From contig JAJJOY010000004.1 in the NCBI GenBank assembly GCA_021029595.1, positions 1 through 64,000 of the forward strand: a stretch of DNA of 64,000 nucleotides. The letters are read 5' to 3'. Positions 24,768 through 33,254 of this stretch are shown one piece after another (the first letter of the stretch is position 1; each line of letters opens with the position of its first letter). The notes under the pieces are model-generated. The model saw nothing but the letters and a program-made list of their open reading frames with translations. It was not told where the DNA came from and did no database searches. Source of the DNA: Hominenteromicrobium mulieris (GTDB taxonomy: Bacteria; Bacillota; Clostridia; Oscillospirales; Acutalibacteraceae). The position numbers and the translations under genes were made by a program.

Positions 24768-25474
24768 GCGTTCTCCTCCTCGCCGTACAGATCTAAAAGC
24801 ATTTGCAGCAAAATTTCCAGCGCGCTGCTGTCTGCGCCGCCGTGCCGCATGCCCTTGATCTTATTTTCGATGTTGTGCCGCACGCTTTTGGCATAACGTG
24901 CGCTGAACGGACTGCCGGGTTTGATCTGTCCCATATATAAATCAATCAGCTTTAAATTATCCCGCTTTTGATCGGTATAGTACACGGACATCACGGAGTA
25001 AATTTTATCACTATCTACTACCGCTTCTTCGCGGTCAATCGTAAAGCCCAGCGCGGCAAGTCCCTCTCTAAGCTGCATGGCGGTCGTCATCGGCTGCAAA
25101 ACAAGGTGCTTATCCATTGCACACAGCCATGGCGCTTCCGAGATGATACGCAAAATAAGTTCACCGCCCATGCCGGCGATGACAATGTCCTCCGCCTCAT
25201 CCGGCAGCACCCCGTGCAGGCCGTCTCCACACACAAAGTGCATTTTGTCCGCCACACCGCAGCGCGAAGCATTGTTCATGGCGCTTTCCAGCGGCCCTTT
25301 GTGAACATCAACCGCAACGGCAAACGGTATCTTGCCGCTTTGCAGCAAACAGACCGGCACATAGCCGTGGTCTGTGCCGATATCGGCAAGTTTTTTGCCT
25401 TCCCGCACAAAATCTGCACATTTTTGCAGACGCGCGCCAAGGGTGGGTGCTCGTTCTATTCTGTTTTGTTCCAT
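24764..25474 (-). CDS. trmK: TrmK, tRNA (adenine22-N1)-methyltransferase
   Basis: A 236-residue SAM-dependent methyltransferase with motif I LADIGTDHGYVPVCLL, AVDVHKGPLESAMNNA, and VIAGMGGELILRIIS, the conserved core of the TrmK (YqfN) family that methylates A22 in some tRNAs. The frame extends further upstream, but the ATG at 25474 has GGAGGAACTC directly before it and starts just ahead of the family's ERAPTLGARLQKCADFV segment, so I use it. Downstream it is coupled to nif3; upstream lies a DUF1858 gene. Confidence 0.93.
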   Translation of the reverse strand: MEQNRIERAPTLGARLQKCADFVREGKKLADIGTDHGYVPVCLLQSGKIPFAVAVDVHKGPLESAMNNASRCGVADKMHFVCGDGLHGVLPDEAEDIVIAGMGGELILRIISEAPWLCAMDKHLVLQPMTTAMQLREGLAALGFTIDREEAVVDSDKIYSVMSVYYTDQKRDNLKLIDLYMGQIKPGSPFSARYAKSVRHNIENKIKGMRHGGADSSALEILLQMLLDLYGEEENA

Positions 25475-25508
25475 GAGTTCCTCCGAATTGCCGGATCGGC
25501 GAATTTGC

Positions 25509-25709
25509 TTATTTTGTGGCGAAGCGCGCGTTAAATGCTGCTGCGAACTGCTCTGCATCCATACCATGCACTGCACAGGCCTCTGCGATTGTTTCGCCGC
25601 GTGCGGCGGGACATTCAATGCAATGCATGCCCGCTTCCCTGAAAAACGCTGCGGCATCTGTCTCCCGCCGCAGAATATCGCCGATGATGGTATCAACCGT
25701 AATGTGCAT
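25509..25709 (-). CDS. DUF1858 domain protein
   Basis: A 66-residue protein reading MHITVDTIIGDILRRET then AAFFREAGMHCIECPAARGETIAEACAVHGMD, the DUF1858 signature with its CxxC pair. These small proteins are proposed to be redox or iron-sulfur accessory factors; function is unproven. GGGGGATG precedes the ATG. Spacing to trmK (34 bases) and shared strand suggest one operon. Confidence 0.88.
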   Translation of the reverse strand: MHITVDTIIGDILRRETDAAAFFREAGMHCIECPAARGETIAEACAVHGMDAEQFAAAFNARFATK

Positions 25710-25886
25710 AAAACATCCCCCTTTAAAGATATTTAACCAATTTAATTATACGATGCATAAGTTTGTTTTGCAAGGTATATCACGGCTTTCCGCGTAAATA
25801 TCGTAAATATTTATAAAGCAATATTTGTCTTTGAACTGCAAAATGCCCGGCAGTCTCCCGCCGGGCACCGATATGCGTTTTAAAGC

Positions 25887-26165
25887 TTATCTTTCTTCCT
25901 TCATGCGTGCAAAGCACTCGCTGCAATAGACCGGACGGTCCTCACGCGGCTTGAAGGGAACGGTTGCTTCCTTGCCGCAGGCGGCGCAGACAGCCGTGTA
26001 CATCTCACGTTCCGGCTTTGCCGCATTCTTGCGGTTCTGGCGGCATGCCTTGCATCTCTGCGGCTCGTTCTCGAAGCCCTTGGATGCGTAAAATTCCTGC
26101 TCGCCGGCTGTGAATACAAATTCTTTGCCGCATTCCTTGCAGATCAGGGTCTTGTCTTCGTACAT
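25887..26165 (-). CDS. Zinc-ribbon protein (zf-trcl/CxxC type)
   Basis: A 92-residue protein with four CxxC pairs: CKECGKEF, RCKACRQNR, CAACGKEA and CSECFARM. Two zinc ribbons in tandem are predicted (residues 9-48 and 58-88). The first matches the probable zinc-binding domain found in many clostridial small proteins whose function is unknown. The start has GAGGTAAAA upstream. It has its own short region on both sides and no operon partner. Confidence 0.88.
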   Translation of the reverse strand: MYEDKTLICKECGKEFVFTAGEQEFYASKGFENEPQRCKACRQNRKNAAKPEREMYTAVCAACGKEATVPFKPREDRPVYCSECFARMKEER

Positions 26166-26313
26166 GTGTTTTTACCTCGCTTTGGTCATAATAGAATAGA
26201 ATGAGTTTTGCCCCCGGCGGATTTGCACCGCTTCATTGAAAAACAACGCCATCAACTGTGGAAGGGCATATACATATAAATATAAATATATAGAAAAGGT
26301 ATCCGCGCGAAAG

Positions 26314-26916
26314 TCATCCTTTGGCGTCATTGTTTTTCTGCCGCAGCTTTTTGCGTACACGCGCCATCGCGTTATCGAACGCACGCGCCGAAATGCCGAG
26401 TTTTCTCTCTGCTTCCTGCCGCTTATAGCCGCCAAGATACAAAGAAAGCACACGCAGTTCAAAATCGGAAAGTGAAATATGGATAACAGAAAGCAGCCGG
26501 TCCATCTCGTCGCGGCTCTCCAAAAGCGTTTGCGGGTCGGAAAGGCGGTCTGCCCCAAGGTCTTCCATCTCCTCAATGGGCACAGCGTTATTGAGGAAAG
26601 AATTTTTCAGACTGGAGCTACGCCGCACGGCGCTGACGATTCGATTGCTGATACACCGCCCGGCATACGTTTCAAACGACGTCCTTTCGCTCGGCTTATA
26701 GGAATTCGCCGCGTCTAAAAGCCCCAAAAGCCCCTCCTGGTACAGGTCTTCCCGCTCAAGGGAAAAAATCTCGCGAAAACTGCACGCCTTGATGCGGATG
26801 ACCTTCAGGTAGCGCGCCGCAAGCTCCGAAAACGCCGCGTCATCTCCGTTTTGAAAACGAAGTGCCAGCGCCTCATCGCTGAGCGGTATACTATTTTTCT
26901 GCCCGGTTTCCTGCAT
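26314..26916 (-). CDS. RNA polymerase sigma-70 factor (SigH-like)
   Basis: A ~200-residue sigma factor: region 2 (LSDEALALRFQNGDDAAFSELAARYLKVIRIKA ... DLYQEGLLGLLDAANSYKPSERTSFETYAGRCISNRIV) and region 4 (LSDFELRVLSLYLGGYKRQEAERKLGISARAFDNAMARVRKKL). The size and sequence resemble the SigH group that starts sporulation in Firmicutes, but an alternative clostridial sigma of that family is possible. I choose the ATG at 26916 (GGAGCG 7 bases upstream) over one at 26958. Confidence 0.85.
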   Translation of the reverse strand: MQETGQKNSIPLSDEALALRFQNGDDAAFSELAARYLKVIRIKACSFREIFSLEREDLYQEGLLGLLDAANSYKPSERTSFETYAGRCISNRIVSAVRRSSSLKNSFLNNAVPIEEMEDLGADRLSDPQTLLESRDEMDRLLSVIHISLSDFELRVLSLYLGGYKRQEAERKLGISARAFDNAMARVRKKLRQKNNDAKG

Positions 26917-27113
26917 GAGAACGCTCCAAATGACTACTGTTTCTTTATCATACTCCAAACCCTTACAGAAGTCAAGACAAATCTTCCTATACTGTACAAA
27001 AATGCTCGACCGAATTTTTACATTTATATCTATCCTGCAAACTTAAACTTCTATTGCCAAAATTCGATAAAAAGTATATAATGCAGACAAGAACTGCGAA
27101 AGGCGGTAAAAAT

Positions 27114-28640
27114 ATGGTATCAAAAGCATTCAGCATGGGACTTTTCGGCATGCACGCGTTCAAAGTGGAAGTGGAATGTGACCTTTCTGCCGGTCTGCCT
27201 GCCTTTGACCTTGTCGGCCTGCCGGACGCCGCCGTAAAGGAATCGCGCAATCGCGTGCGCGCCGCACTGAAAAACTGCGGGTTCGATTTCCCCGTCAGCC
27301 GCATCACGATGAACCTTGCCCCTGCCGACGTGCGCAAAGAGGGCCCCGTTTACGACCTGCCGCTGCTCATCGCTTTATTAAAAGCCACCGGCCAGCTGAA
27401 TGTCAACACGGATGACTGCATTTTTGCGGGCGAGCTTTCGCTTTCCGGTGCGCTGCATCCTGTGCGCGGTGTGCTCTCCATGGCGATAGAAGCCGGAAAA
27501 CTCGGCTACACGCGCATGTTTGTGCCTGCGGAAAACGCCTATGAAGCCGCCGTTGTGACCGGGCTTTCGGTCTACCCTGTGCCGGACGTGTTCACACTCA
27601 TCGACCATCTGCGCGGTACAAAACCGATCCTGCCCGCCGCGCCGTACCACAGCGATCCGAAAAATCAGCCGCCGCTGCCGGACTTCGCCGATGTAAAAGG
27701 GCAGGCACAGGCAAAGCGCGCTTTAGAGATTGCCGCAAGCGGCGGGCACAACGTGTTGCTCATCGGCTCGCCCGGTTCCGGCAAAAGCATGCTTGCAAAG
27801 CGGCTGCCGTCCATCCTGCCGCAAATGTGCTTTGAGGAAATGATCGAAACGACCGAAATTCACTCCGTTGCGGGACTTCTGCCGAGCAACACCGCGCTCA
27901 TTGAAACGCGCCCCTTCCGCTCGCCGCACCATACCATCTCCGGCCCGGGGCTTTCGGGCGGCGGGTCTATCCCCCGCCCCGGCGAGATCTCCCTCGCACA
28001 CAACGGCGTGCTGTTTTTGGATGAGCTACCGGAGTTTTCGCGCAGCTCCATGGAGACGCTGCGCCAGCCGCTTGAGGACGGCGTTGTGACCGTCTCGCGC
28101 GTGAACGGCACGGTCTCTTTCCCGTGTAAATTTATGCTCGTCGCCGCCATGAACCCCTGCCCATGCGGCTATTACGGTCACCCCACACGCCCGTGCACCT
28201 GCTCGGAGACCGCCGTGGCGCGATACCTCGGCCGCGTTTCCGGGCCACTGCTTGACCGTATCGACCTGCACATTGAAGTGCCGCCGGTCGATTTTCGCGA
28301 CCTCTCGAACACCGCAAAGGAGGAAAGCTCCGCGTCCATCAAAGTGCGTGTGGATGCCGCACGGGATATTCAAAACAAGCGTTTTGCGAACACCGGCATC
28401 ACCTGCAATGCACAGATTCCGCCGGAAATGCTGCATGAAGTCTGCCGCACCGCGCCTGCTGCCGATGCCCTGCTGAAAAACGCATTTGAAAAATTCGGGC
28501 TTTCCGCCCGCGCCTACGACCGTGTGCTAAAGGTTTCGCGCACCATCGCCGACCTCGATAACAGCCGCGACATCGAAGCGCGCCATGCCGCCGAGGCCGT
28601 GCGCTACCGCACGCTCGACCGCAAATATTGGACGAGATAG
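27114..28640 (+). CDS. comM: YifB/ComM-family magnesium-chelatase-like AAA ATPase
   Basis: A 508-residue protein: ribosomal-S5-like N-terminal domain (VEVECDLSAGLPAFDLVGLPDAAVKESRNRVRAAL), AAA+ core with Walker A GSPGSGKS and Walker B NGVLFLDELPEF, the zinc-like insert CPCGYYGHPTRPCTC, and a C-terminal Mg-chelatase lid. ComM helicases promote branch migration during recombination and natural transformation. The ATG at 27114 follows AAAGGCGG. It is transcribed divergently from the sigma factor gene, so the 27.0 kb gap holds both promoters. Confidence 0.95.
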   Translation: MVSKAFSMGLFGMHAFKVEVECDLSAGLPAFDLVGLPDAAVKESRNRVRAALKNCGFDFPVSRITMNLAPADVRKEGPVYDLPLLIALLKATGQLNVNTDDCIFAGELSLSGALHPVRGVLSMAIEAGKLGYTRMFVPAENAYEAAVVTGLSVYPVPDVFTLIDHLRGTKPILPAAPYHSDPKNQPPLPDFADVKGQAQAKRALEIAASGGHNVLLIGSPGSGKSMLAKRLPSILPQMCFEEMIETTEIHSVAGLLPSNTALIETRPFRSPHHTISGPGLSGGGSIPRPGEISLAHNGVLFLDELPEFSRSSMETLRQPLEDGVVTVSRVNGTVSFPCKFMLVAAMNPCPCGYYGHPTRPCTCSETAVARYLGRVSGPLLDRIDLHIEVPPVDFRDLSNTAKEESSASIKVRVDAARDIQNKRFANTGITCNAQIPPEMLHEVCRTAPAADALLKNAFEKFGLSARAYDRVLKVSRTIADLDNSRDIEARHAAEAVRYRTLDRKYWTR

Positions 28641-28745
28641 AATTATACGAACTAAAAAGCAGCTCTTCCTCACGGAGGTCACATCGCGTCAGCTGTGAAA
28701 ATTCTGCCGTTTACTTCAATACTCCACTTCCTCGTGTTTTTCCGT

Positions 28746-29198
28746 TCATCCCGAAATCTCCTTCAAAAGCGCGGTGCAGCCTTCATAAACATCGCGCCAG
28801 GTCTCTTCAAAATCGCCGGTGTACCACGGGTCAGCCACGTCGCCGGGACGATTGGTGTGCTCCATCAGCAAAGAGAATTTATGCTCCGGGTCACCTCCGC
28901 AAATACGCTGCATGCCGCGCAGATTGGAGCTGTCCATGCCGATGATGTAGTCGAACTTATCATAATCCGCACGCGTCATCTGGCGCGCCGCATGGCCGTC
29001 GCAGCGAATGCCGTGTTCCAAAAGCTTGCGCTTTGCGGGCGGATACACCGGGTTGCCGAGTTCCTCTCGGCTCACCGCCGCCGAAGCAATCTCAAATGCG
29101 CCTCTTTTCCCCGCTTTCGTCACAAGGTCTTTCATCACAAACTCCGCCATCGGGCTGCGGCAGATATTGCCGTGGCAAATAAATAGTACTTTAATCAT
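28746..29198 (-). CDS. Low-molecular-weight protein tyrosine phosphatase
   Basis: A 150-residue enzyme. The P-loop C8-H-G-N-I-C-R14-S directly follows the first beta strand (MIKVLFI) and the general acid lies in VADPWYTGDFEET, both diagnostic of the family. The ATG at 29198 has GGAGAT upstream; longer upstream frames add non-family residues. Its promoter side faces the left end of the IME, so insertion may have changed its upstream region. Confidence 0.93.
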   Translation of the reverse strand: MIKVLFICHGNICRSPMAEFVMKDLVTKAGKRGAFEIASAAVSREELGNPVYPPAKRKLLEHGIRCDGHAARQMTRADYDKFDYIIGMDSSNLRGMQRICGGDPEHKFSLLMEHTNRPGDVADPWYTGDFEETWRDVYEGCTALLKEISG

Positions 29199-29337
29199 CT
29201 TTTCATATCTCCATTTAAGTCTTGTATTTCTTCTCAAACGCTTGATATTTCAGGGTTTTCCGACTTTTGAGTTTTCCTTTCTTTTCAAGGTATCTTCTCA
29301 AATCTTCTCGTATTTTCTTATATTTTTCCCTGCAATC

Positions 29338-29377
29338 TTGGTAAATCCGTTGGTAAAGCAAGCGTCCTTACCAACGG
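29338..29377. repeat. IME left-end repeats and hairpin
   Basis: TTGGTAAATC-CG-TTGGTAAA (29338-29357) forms a direct repeat of TTGGTAAA. CCGTTGGTAA (29347-29356) and TTACCAACGG (29368-29377) also make a hairpin followed by TTTTTT on the plus strand. A matching TTGGTAAA pair occurs at the right end (44982-45000), so these are candidate integrase arm sites; the hairpin could block transcription entering the element. Confidence 0.6.
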
Positions 29378-29383
29378 GCTTTT

Positions 29384-30583
29384 TTAACTATTCGCTATCC
29401 GATATACTTCTTCCTTTGCATCATCAAAATTCACATGGGTGTAAGTGTTCAAGGTTACACTGATGTCTGCGTGACCCATGATATACTGCAAGGTTTTCGG
29501 ATTCATACCGGATTTTGCCATATTAGAGCAAAAGGTGTGCCTGCATACATGAGGGGTAACTTTCGGCATCTGGATGCGATAAATTTTATTATATTTCTGA
29601 ATAATATGCTCCAGATACTTTTCCCAGTGAAGGGCAACCATCGGCATATCGTTTTTATCCAGAAACAAAAATCCTGCATATCCTTCCACCATCGGTTCAA
29701 CTTTTGGTGTCTTGCGGTTGGCAATGATTCTGCGAAAACACGCCACAACTTCCTCACTCATCGGCACATAGCGGATACCGCTTTCTGTTTTGGGAGCACC
29801 GATCACATACTTCATCTGGGAAGTCCGCTGAAGCTGGTGATCTACCTTGATACGCTTCTGGTCGAACTCAAGATCGGAAAAGGTCAGCCCACAGAACTCT
29901 GAGATACGCAATCCTGTATTAAAAAGTATATAGATTGCATCATAGTATCGGCAGAAATGCTTATCATCCTTGATGAATTTCAGAAGTTCACGCTCCTGCT
30001 TACGGGTAATTGCTTCTCTGGTAACAGAATCGTTGACAATCACGGATGCCAGCTCAAATCCAAAAGGATTCTTGCGGATCAGATCATCATCAACCGCCAT
30101 CTGAAACGCCGGTCTCAGAACACCTCGGATAGAGTGGATGGAACTGTACCCTCTGCCATCCACCTGCTGAAGTTTGATCAACCACGCCTTTGCATCAGAC
30201 AAGCGAATCTTGTCAATTCGCTGCTTTCCAAACGCTTCTTTATTCAGAATGTTGATCACGGTCTTATATCCCGCCTTGGTGTTATGACCGACACCCGTTT
30301 TCAGAGAAGTATATTTCTCTACCAATTCAACTACCGTGTAATTGCCGCCACGGGTAACGATATGGTCAAACAGATCCGCCTGAATCTGCTTTTCCTTCTC
30401 TCTCAGCGAAAGCTCTCGCTTCTTATCCCTGGGAGTCGGGTCATTCTTGTCCAAACGCCAACTGTATACATTCTTCTCCTTACCATCCTCATCAATATAT
30501 CGGTAACGATACCTCCCATCTGTACGCTGGTATTCACCTTCACGCAAAATCCGGTTTCGATTGTCTCGTCTTTTTTCGCTCAT
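29384..30583 (-). CDS. Tyrosine integrase (Tn916/phage type) of the IME
   Basis: A 399-residue recombinase. The N-terminal arm-binding domain (about 20-75, GEYQRTDGRYRYRYIDEDGKEKNVYSWRL) resembles Tn916 integrases; a SAM-like core-binding domain follows; the catalytic domain has Arg in FNTGLRISEFCGL, the HxxR box HVCRHTFCSNM, and the C-terminal GHADISVTLNTYTH with the nucleophilic Tyr. The ATG at 30583 has AAAGGAGAG upstream. The gene ends about 50 bases from the left-end repeats, as usual for this family. Confidence 0.95.
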   Translation of the reverse strand: MSEKRRDNRNRILREGEYQRTDGRYRYRYIDEDGKEKNVYSWRLDKNDPTPRDKKRELSLREKEKQIQADLFDHIVTRGGNYTVVELVEKYTSLKTGVGHNTKAGYKTVINILNKEAFGKQRIDKIRLSDAKAWLIKLQQVDGRGYSSIHSIRGVLRPAFQMAVDDDLIRKNPFGFELASVIVNDSVTREAITRKQERELLKFIKDDKHFCRYYDAIYILFNTGLRISEFCGLTFSDLEFDQKRIKVDHQLQRTSQMKYVIGAPKTESGIRYVPMSEEVVACFRRIIANRKTPKVEPMVEGYAGFLFLDKNDMPMVALHWEKYLEHIIQKYNKIYRIQMPKVTPHVCRHTFCSNMAKSGMNPKTLQYIMGHADISVTLNTYTHVNFDDAKEEVYRIANS

Positions 30584-30703
30584 GGAATCTCTCCTTTCAA
30601 GTAAGGAGAGCCAGACTTGTGATAACATTGTATCACAAATCTGGCTCTCAGTATAGTTGTATCATTGGAAAACGGCAGTTCTGCCGTATTATTTTTTCGG
30701 AAT

Positions 30704-30937
30704 TTATACTGCGGTGGCCTGATCCAGATACCGCTCGAACTTCTCCCGCTTGATCAGCGCCCGATTTCCGTTCATAACATAGAAATCTTCGTGCGGGTTC
30801 TGGTCGATCAGCATCCGCAGTTTCCCCTCGCCGATGTGATAGTAGCCGGCTGCTTCTTCAATGGTCAGCGTGTATCTGCGCCACACCGGAATGTCAAAAC
30901 AGTTCTTCTCGCTCACATTGCTCTTGCTATTCGCCAT
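30704..30937 (-). CDS. Excisionase
   Basis: A 77-residue protein reading FDIPVWRRYTLTIEEAAGYYHIGEGKLRMLIDQNPHEDFYVMNGNRALIKREKFERYLDQATAV, a winged-helix excisionase of the Tn916 Xis type. It lies just upstream of the integrase gene on the same strand. The ATG at 30937 has GGAGG 9 bases upstream; the nearer ATG at 30943 is too close to that site. It would bind near the ends and steer the integrase to excision. Confidence 0.9.
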   Translation of the reverse strand: MANSKSNVSEKNCFDIPVWRRYTLTIEEAAGYYHIGEGKLRMLIDQNPHEDFYVMNGNRALIKREKFERYLDQATAV

Positions 30938-30968
30938 AGGCATTTACCTCCATATATCAATTCGTTGT

Positions 30969-31001
30969 GCAGGGATGGGTCGTTCCGACCCCTGCTTTTT
31001 T
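30969..31001 (+). terminator. Hairpin with T-run between VapE and excisionase genes
   Basis: GCAGGG...GGGTCG and CGACCCCTGC arms with TTC loop, followed by TTTTTT on the plus strand. Since the flanking genes are on the minus strand it would stop antisense transcription, or on the minus strand act as an mRNA structure. Confidence 0.55.
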
Positions 31002-31045
31002 CTGTGCTGCGTTCATTTCAATACCTCCCAAAGCCGGGCAAGGGA

Positions 31046-31070
31046 GAAACGGAAACAGAAACCGGAAACC
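31046..31070. repeat. GAAAC iteron cluster
   Basis: Four GAAAC units begin at 31046, 31052, 31058 and 31065. Further GGAAACC-type copies lie near 31190-31235. They sit in the 300-base non-coding gap (30944-31243) after the VapE gene and could be replication-protein binding sites. Confidence 0.5.
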
Positions 31071-31243
31071 GGCTTCTAAAAACCAGATTCTTCCTTGCAG
31101 CAGTTGTCTTTGCTATTTTGGTTTTTCTTGAATTTCTTTGTTGCCTTTGTTTCCAGAGAAGAAAAAGCCTTGCGGAACAAAGCTTTTCCCGGAAACCGAT
31201 ATGGCAACGGACTGGATATGAAACAGGAAACCATGCTACTTTC

Positions 31244-32635
31244 TTAAAACGGCAGCTCCATCTGGCTGCATTCTTCCTCAGTCAATTCACGGAAGCCGTC
31301 CAAGGGGCTTGTCCCGGCTTCCACCGTTTCGTTTCCACGCATCCAGCCCCTTTGCTTGCCGTACTTCTTATAACTTCTGGGATTGGGATAAGGAATCCAG
31401 CCTGTCACAGACTGATTCATAATCTCGTTGATTTCCCGTATCTCCCACGATTTCGGCTCATCAAAGCGTCCCAGAGATTCGTGATGGAGCAGCTTGGAAC
31501 AGACCATATCTCCATCAAAATCGTCCAGAAACGCCTGTATCACGCCTACCTTGGTGTCCTCCGGCATGAATTGCTTTTGCAGTAAAACCAACTGTTCGTT
31601 CATTTCTCTGGACAGTTTCAGCTGCACCTTTTCTCGCCGGTAAAGGACCACGGATTCTGCCCATAGCTGATCCATATACTGCCGGGATGCAGCTTCATCT
31701 TCTAGAATGTGTACCTCTGCCCGTTCGGGATGTACCATGATGGGAAGAAAGCGGCGGTTTCCGCTGCGATCAAGGGGAAGGAAGTCCAGCGCATTGGAAG
31801 TACCGCCAAACACACATTGCCGTAGCCTATCCTCCGGCTCCGTTGCATAGGGAACCTTGTAGGTTTCCTTGGATCGGCTCAGAAACGATTTAATATCCTC
31901 GATGCTCCGTGCGTTTGCTGTGGCAATCATTTCTGACATTTCTATGATCCAGTGTCCCTGCATCTTGCGGAACACATTATCGTCATCAATCTTCTTCAGG
32001 TCATCGGAGAACCACTCATCCTTGCAAGCCAGAAATCGGAAGAAGGTAGATTTTCCCGCCCCCTGTCCGCCTACCAGACAGAGCATCAGTTCAAACTTGC
32101 AGCCCGGTCTGAATACCCGGTGAATGGCTCCCAACAGAAACAGCCGCATGACTTCGGTGCCATACGCACATATTTCTGCACCCAGGAAGTGATGAAGCAC
32201 ATAGGGGATGCGTTCTGTGCCATCCCATTCCAAACGGTTCAGATACTCCCGGATCGGGTGGTATTGATTCTGGTGTGCAACCACCGTCAGCGCCCTTCGG
32301 ATGCGGTTTTCGTTGTTCAGCCCGTATCGTTTTTCCAGATACAGCATGAGGTAATTGAAATCCGTGTCACTCATGGCAGAGGCGGTGCGTTCCCACCACA
32401 GGGGCTTGCAGATGTCAATGCGCCCGGTGAGGATGTTATAGCCGATGGCTCCATGCAGTACCGGATCGGACTGAAAGACCTGATACACATTCTGCATGGT
32501 ATTCTTTACCTGCCCTTTATCGTTCACCTCCAGAAGATCCCTGACTTCCTCCGGGGTCTGGCAGAGCCGGTTCTCTGCCAACATCTTCAAATTCTCTCTC
32601 AGCTCCGGTGCCAAGCTCTGATAATCGCCGTTCAA
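31244..32635 (-). CDS. VapE-like replication helicase/ATPase
   Basis: A ~463-residue protein of the virulence-associated E family: LVGGQGAGKSTFFRFLA is Walker A, MQGHWIIEMSEM carries the acidic Walker B-like residues, and RQCVFGGTSNALDFLPLDRSGNRRFLPI is the sensor-like hallmark. With the CHC2 primase upstream it should allow replication of the excised element. The listed TTG start overlaps the primase gene by 119 bases; the ATG at 32584, preceded by GAGAGA, is a good alternative. The family is typical of phage satellites and IMEs. Confidence 0.9.
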   Translation of the reverse strand: MNGDYQSLAPELRENLKMLAENRLCQTPEEVRDLLEVNDKGQVKNTMQNVYQVFQSDPVLHGAIGYNILTGRIDICKPLWWERTASAMSDTDFNYLMLYLEKRYGLNNENRIRRALTVVAHQNQYHPIREYLNRLEWDGTERIPYVLHHFLGAEICAYGTEVMRLFLLGAIHRVFRPGCKFELMLCLVGGQGAGKSTFFRFLACKDEWFSDDLKKIDDDNVFRKMQGHWIIEMSEMIATANARSIEDIKSFLSRSKETYKVPYATEPEDRLRQCVFGGTSNALDFLPLDRSGNRRFLPIMVHPERAEVHILEDEAASRQYMDQLWAESVVLYRREKVQLKLSREMNEQLVLLQKQFMPEDTKVGVIQAFLDDFDGDMVCSKLLHHESLGRFDEPKSWEIREINEIMNQSVTGWIPYPNPRSYKKYGKQRGWMRGNETVEAGTSPLDGFRELTEEECSQMELPF

Positions 32636-33188
32636 GTTTCATCACTTCCTTTCCGTATTCTTTTATAAGCGCCGCACGCTCCTCAATGGAATCGTACAGC
32701 AGCACATCCAGTAAATACTCGATGTGGTCTTTCTTTTGCAGGGCTTCCACGAACAATGGATGCCATGTTTCATCCTCCAGGTTCGGGGCGTATGCCCGTT
32801 CCCAATGCCGGAGCAGATGAAAATAATCTGATAATACCCGGAAGCATCTGGCTTCCAGTTCCCGGTACATTTGCTCCTCCGATTTCTCTCTGATCGTCTT
32901 TTTCACTGTTTCCTTTCTTTTGTAATGTGTATAGGGGATTTGAAAGTCCGCAGCCAGTTTTTCGGCGGCGGACTTTGCATCTAACCCATATAGCTGTGCC
33001 GTAAAATCAATCACATCTCCATCGGCACCGCAGCCGAAGCAATGGAATCGCTTGTCCACTTTCATGCTGGGTGTTCGATCATTGTGAAAAGGGCAGTTAG
33101 CTTTTCCTGCCCGGTTGACATAGATGCCGTAGCACTCTGCTGCTTGTCGGGTGGTTACGGTCTGCTTGACCGCTTCAAATACATTCAT
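32517..33188 (-). CDS. CHC2 zinc-finger primase-like protein
   Basis: A 223-residue protein with a DnaG-type zinc finger: CPFHNDRTPSMKVDKRFHCFGCGADGDVIDF (CHC2 arrangement). The rest is helical with no TOPRIM domain visible, so it is a partial primase that probably works with the VapE helicase. The ATG at 33188 has AAAGGAGG 6 bases upstream; upstream in-frame codons overlap non-coding sequence. The gene overlaps VapE, suggesting coupled translation. Confidence 0.88.
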   Translation of the reverse strand: MNVFEAVKQTVTTRQAAECYGIYVNRAGKANCPFHNDRTPSMKVDKRFHCFGCGADGDVIDFTAQLYGLDAKSAAEKLAADFQIPYTHYKRKETVKKTIREKSEEQMYRELEARCFRVLSDYFHLLRHWERAYAPNLEDETWHPLFVEALQKKDHIEYLLDVLLYDSIEERAALIKEYGKEVMKLERRLSELGTGAEREFEDVGREPALPDPGGSQGSSGGER

Positions 33189-33254
33189 TGTATCCTCCTT
33201 TCGGGGAACAACAAAGGCACTCGACATTTTCGCAGAGAAAACGGCAAGTGCCTG

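Noticed and set aside
30665..31585. Plus-strand frame spanning excisionase, iteron gap and VapE end
   Set aside because: It crosses a T-run terminator and two minus-strand genes and shows no recognisable domain.
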